This document shows positions 63,174 to 64,000 of a DNA stretch of 64,000 nt, piece by piece. Below the pieces are notes generated by a model. It made no database searches. It saw only the letters and a program-made list of their open reading frames with translations, and was not told the DNA's origin. Source of the DNA: Leptidea sinapis (lineage: Eukaryota > Arthropoda > Insecta > Lepidoptera > Pieridae). Numbering within the stretch: the first letter of the stretch is position 1; the number at the start of each line of letters is the position of its first letter. The stretch is taken from NCBI RefSeq assembly GCF_905404315.1, contig NC_066278.1, forward strand, positions 7,208,001-7,272,000. Direction: 5' to 3'. Position numbers and translations under genes: made by a program.

Positions 63174-64000
63174 GGATTTCAAAAATGATCACAAAATCGT
63201 TCTCAGCATCCTCGAGAGCCTAGGATACGATACCCATAATGTAGTTATCATTCTTTTGAGCGGCGGCCATATTGGATTTCAAAAATGATCACAAAATCGT
63301 TCTCTGCACCCTCGAGAACCCCGAGATTGCGATACCCATAATGTAGTTATCATAATTTTGGGCGGCGGCCATCTTGGATTTCAAAAATGATCACAAAATC
63401 GTTCTGTGCACTCTCGAGAACCTCAGATACGATACCTATATTTTTATGATCATAATCTTGCACGGCGGCAATCTTGGATTTGAAAAATGATCACAAAATC
63501 GTTCTCAGCACCCTCGAAAAACTCGGATACGATACCCATAATCTAGTTATCATACTTTTGAGCGGCGGCCATCTCGGATTTAAAAATGAACTCAAAATTG
63601 TTTTCTGCACCCTCGAGAACCTCGGACACGATATCCATATTGCTGAAAACATAATTGTTTGCGGCAGCCCTCTTGGACTTCAAAAATGATCACAGAATTG
63701 TTCTGTACACCCTCGAGAACCTCGGACACTATATCTATATTTCTTAAATCATAATTTTGTGCGGCGGCCATCTTGGTTTTGAATAATGATCACCAAATCG
63801 TTCTCTGCACCCTCGAGAACCTCGGGTACGATATCCATATTGCTGAAAATATAATTGTTTGCGGCAGCCCTCTTGGATTTCAAAAATGATCACAAAATCG
63901 TTCTCAGCACCCTCGAGAGCCTAGGATACGATACCCATAATGTAGTTATCATTCTTTTGAGCGGCGGCCATATTGGATTTCAAAAATGATCACAAAATCG
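63138..64000. repeat. Right-edge satellite segment with a 702-bp register
   Basis: 63138-63298 recurs at 63840-64000, with the private GAGAGCCTAGGATACG variant in both (63212 and 63914). The window ends inside the second occurrence, so the register probably continues outside. No terminator of the array, flank or gene is visible. Confidence 0.75.

Larger units (their letters stand above)
1..64000. repeat. ~100-bp satellite DNA array, head-to-tail, spanning the whole window
   Basis: The same unit recurs every 99-102 bases from the first base to the last, about 640 times and always in the same orientation. Landmarks by monomer position are GCGGCGGCCATCTTGG (1-16), TGATCA (27-32), GTTCTC (40-45), CTCGAG (52-57), GAGAAC (55-60) and GATACGATAC (65-74). 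The window opens at about monomer position 36 and closes at about position 40, so the array runs off both ends. No inversion, transposon insertion, gene or non-repeat spacer was seen. The 100-bp period is not a multiple of three, so reading frames shift at every monomer. Open frames of 60-184 codons arise by chance from the repeat and are not called as genes. Long homogeneous satellites of this kind typically form eukaryotic heterochromatin or centromeres; that role is inferred here, not shown. The species and satellite name are unknown to me. Confidence 0.98.

Noticed and set aside
1..64000. CRISPR array
   Set aside because: The spacing is regular, but the repeat occupies the entire 100-bp unit. 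There are no unique spacers between short repeats and no cas genes.
1..64000. CENP-B box
   Set aside because: I looked for the NTTCGNNNNANNCGGGN pattern. CGTTCTCTGCACCC and CTCGGATACG share only short pieces of it, and no monomer type fits the essential positions.
1..64000. Tandem array of rRNA, tRNA or snRNA genes
   Set aside because: No tRNA A/B box pair with cloverleaf, no rRNA-like conserved sequence and no poly-T Pol III terminator pattern recurs in the monomer. 100 bp is also too short for most such units.
1..64000. Telomeric or microsatellite DNA
   Set aside because: No short (2-8 bp) motif is repeated in tandem beyond GATACGATAC and GCGGCGG within each monomer.
1..64000. Transposon or MITE as the source of the monomer
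   Set aside because: No terminal inverted repeats, target-site duplications or coding remnants are visible at monomer boundaries. A remote origin from a mobile element cannot be excluded, but nothing in the sequence supports it.
1..64000. Steroid-receptor or heat-shock response elements from the GTTCTC/GAGAAC dyad
   Set aside because: The half-sites and 9-base spacing do not fit the AGAACA-N3-TGTTCT or nGAAnnTTCn arrangements.
1..64000. Prokaryotic or phage origin
   Set aside because: 64 kb without a gene, made only of a head-to-tail 100-bp satellite with nested HORs, is not a known prokaryotic or phage arrangement.

Overview
The window is one uninterrupted tandem satellite array. Every stretch I read, from base 1 to base 64000, is a version of the same ~100-bp monomer, always in the same orientation: about 640 units. 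The array starts and ends in mid-monomer, so it continues past both edges. I found no credible protein-coding gene, no RNA gene, no mobile element and no unique-sequence island. The open frames that exist are by-products of the repeat and are not annotated as genes. A long homogeneous satellite with multi-level higher-order repeats (HORs) points to eukaryotic constitutive heterochromatin (centromeric, pericentromeric or subtelomeric). I do not recognise the satellite family or the species. A near-universal match to the animal YY1/Pho core hints weakly at a metazoan.

Monomer anatomy (phase 1 = first G of GCGGCGGCC): GCGGCGGCCATCTTGG at 1-16, TGATCA at 27-32, GTTCTC at 40-45, CTCGAG at 52-57, GAGAAC at 55-60, GATACGATAC at 65-74, then a variable tail to 100. 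The first ~60 bases are shared by all units. The last ~40 define subfamilies, here called A (100 bp), B (100 bp), C (100 bp), D (102 bp) and E (99 bp). The hand-built A consensus is about 43% GC with six CpGs per 100 bp.

Layout: 1-899 irregular short-period block. 900-3910 two copies of a ~15-monomer HOR. 1873-4763 is duplicated at 6776-9467, with two monomers missing from the second copy. 9468-10203 has 4-monomer units. 10204-25378 is the main HOR domain: a ~35-monomer unit in four successive versions, then an exact-register 20-monomer duplication (20503-22500 and 22501-24498) and 6-monomer duplications. 25379-29876 is a mosaic of short 4- and 5-monomer repeats. 29877-32316 is a very recent 12-monomer tandem duplication. 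32317-36479 is a mosaic. 36480-47480 holds three versions of a ~30-monomer HOR with nested 3- and 9-monomer repeats. 47481-49792 is a mosaic. 49793-54987 is a 26-monomer tandem duplication. 54988-57180 is a partial third version. 57181-58885 has an 11-monomer register. 58886-64000 reuses blocks seen at 32.7-34.1 kb and 47-48.2 kb and ends in 7-monomer repeats.

The nested registers (about 3, 4, 5, 6, 7, 9, 12, 15, 20, 26, 28-31 and 35 monomers) and the long-range colinear blocks at offsets of 11,294, 13,992 and 26,300 bp suggest repeated unequal exchange, amplification and conversion at several time depths. HOR boundaries are approximate, since they were placed by eye from diagnostic variants.
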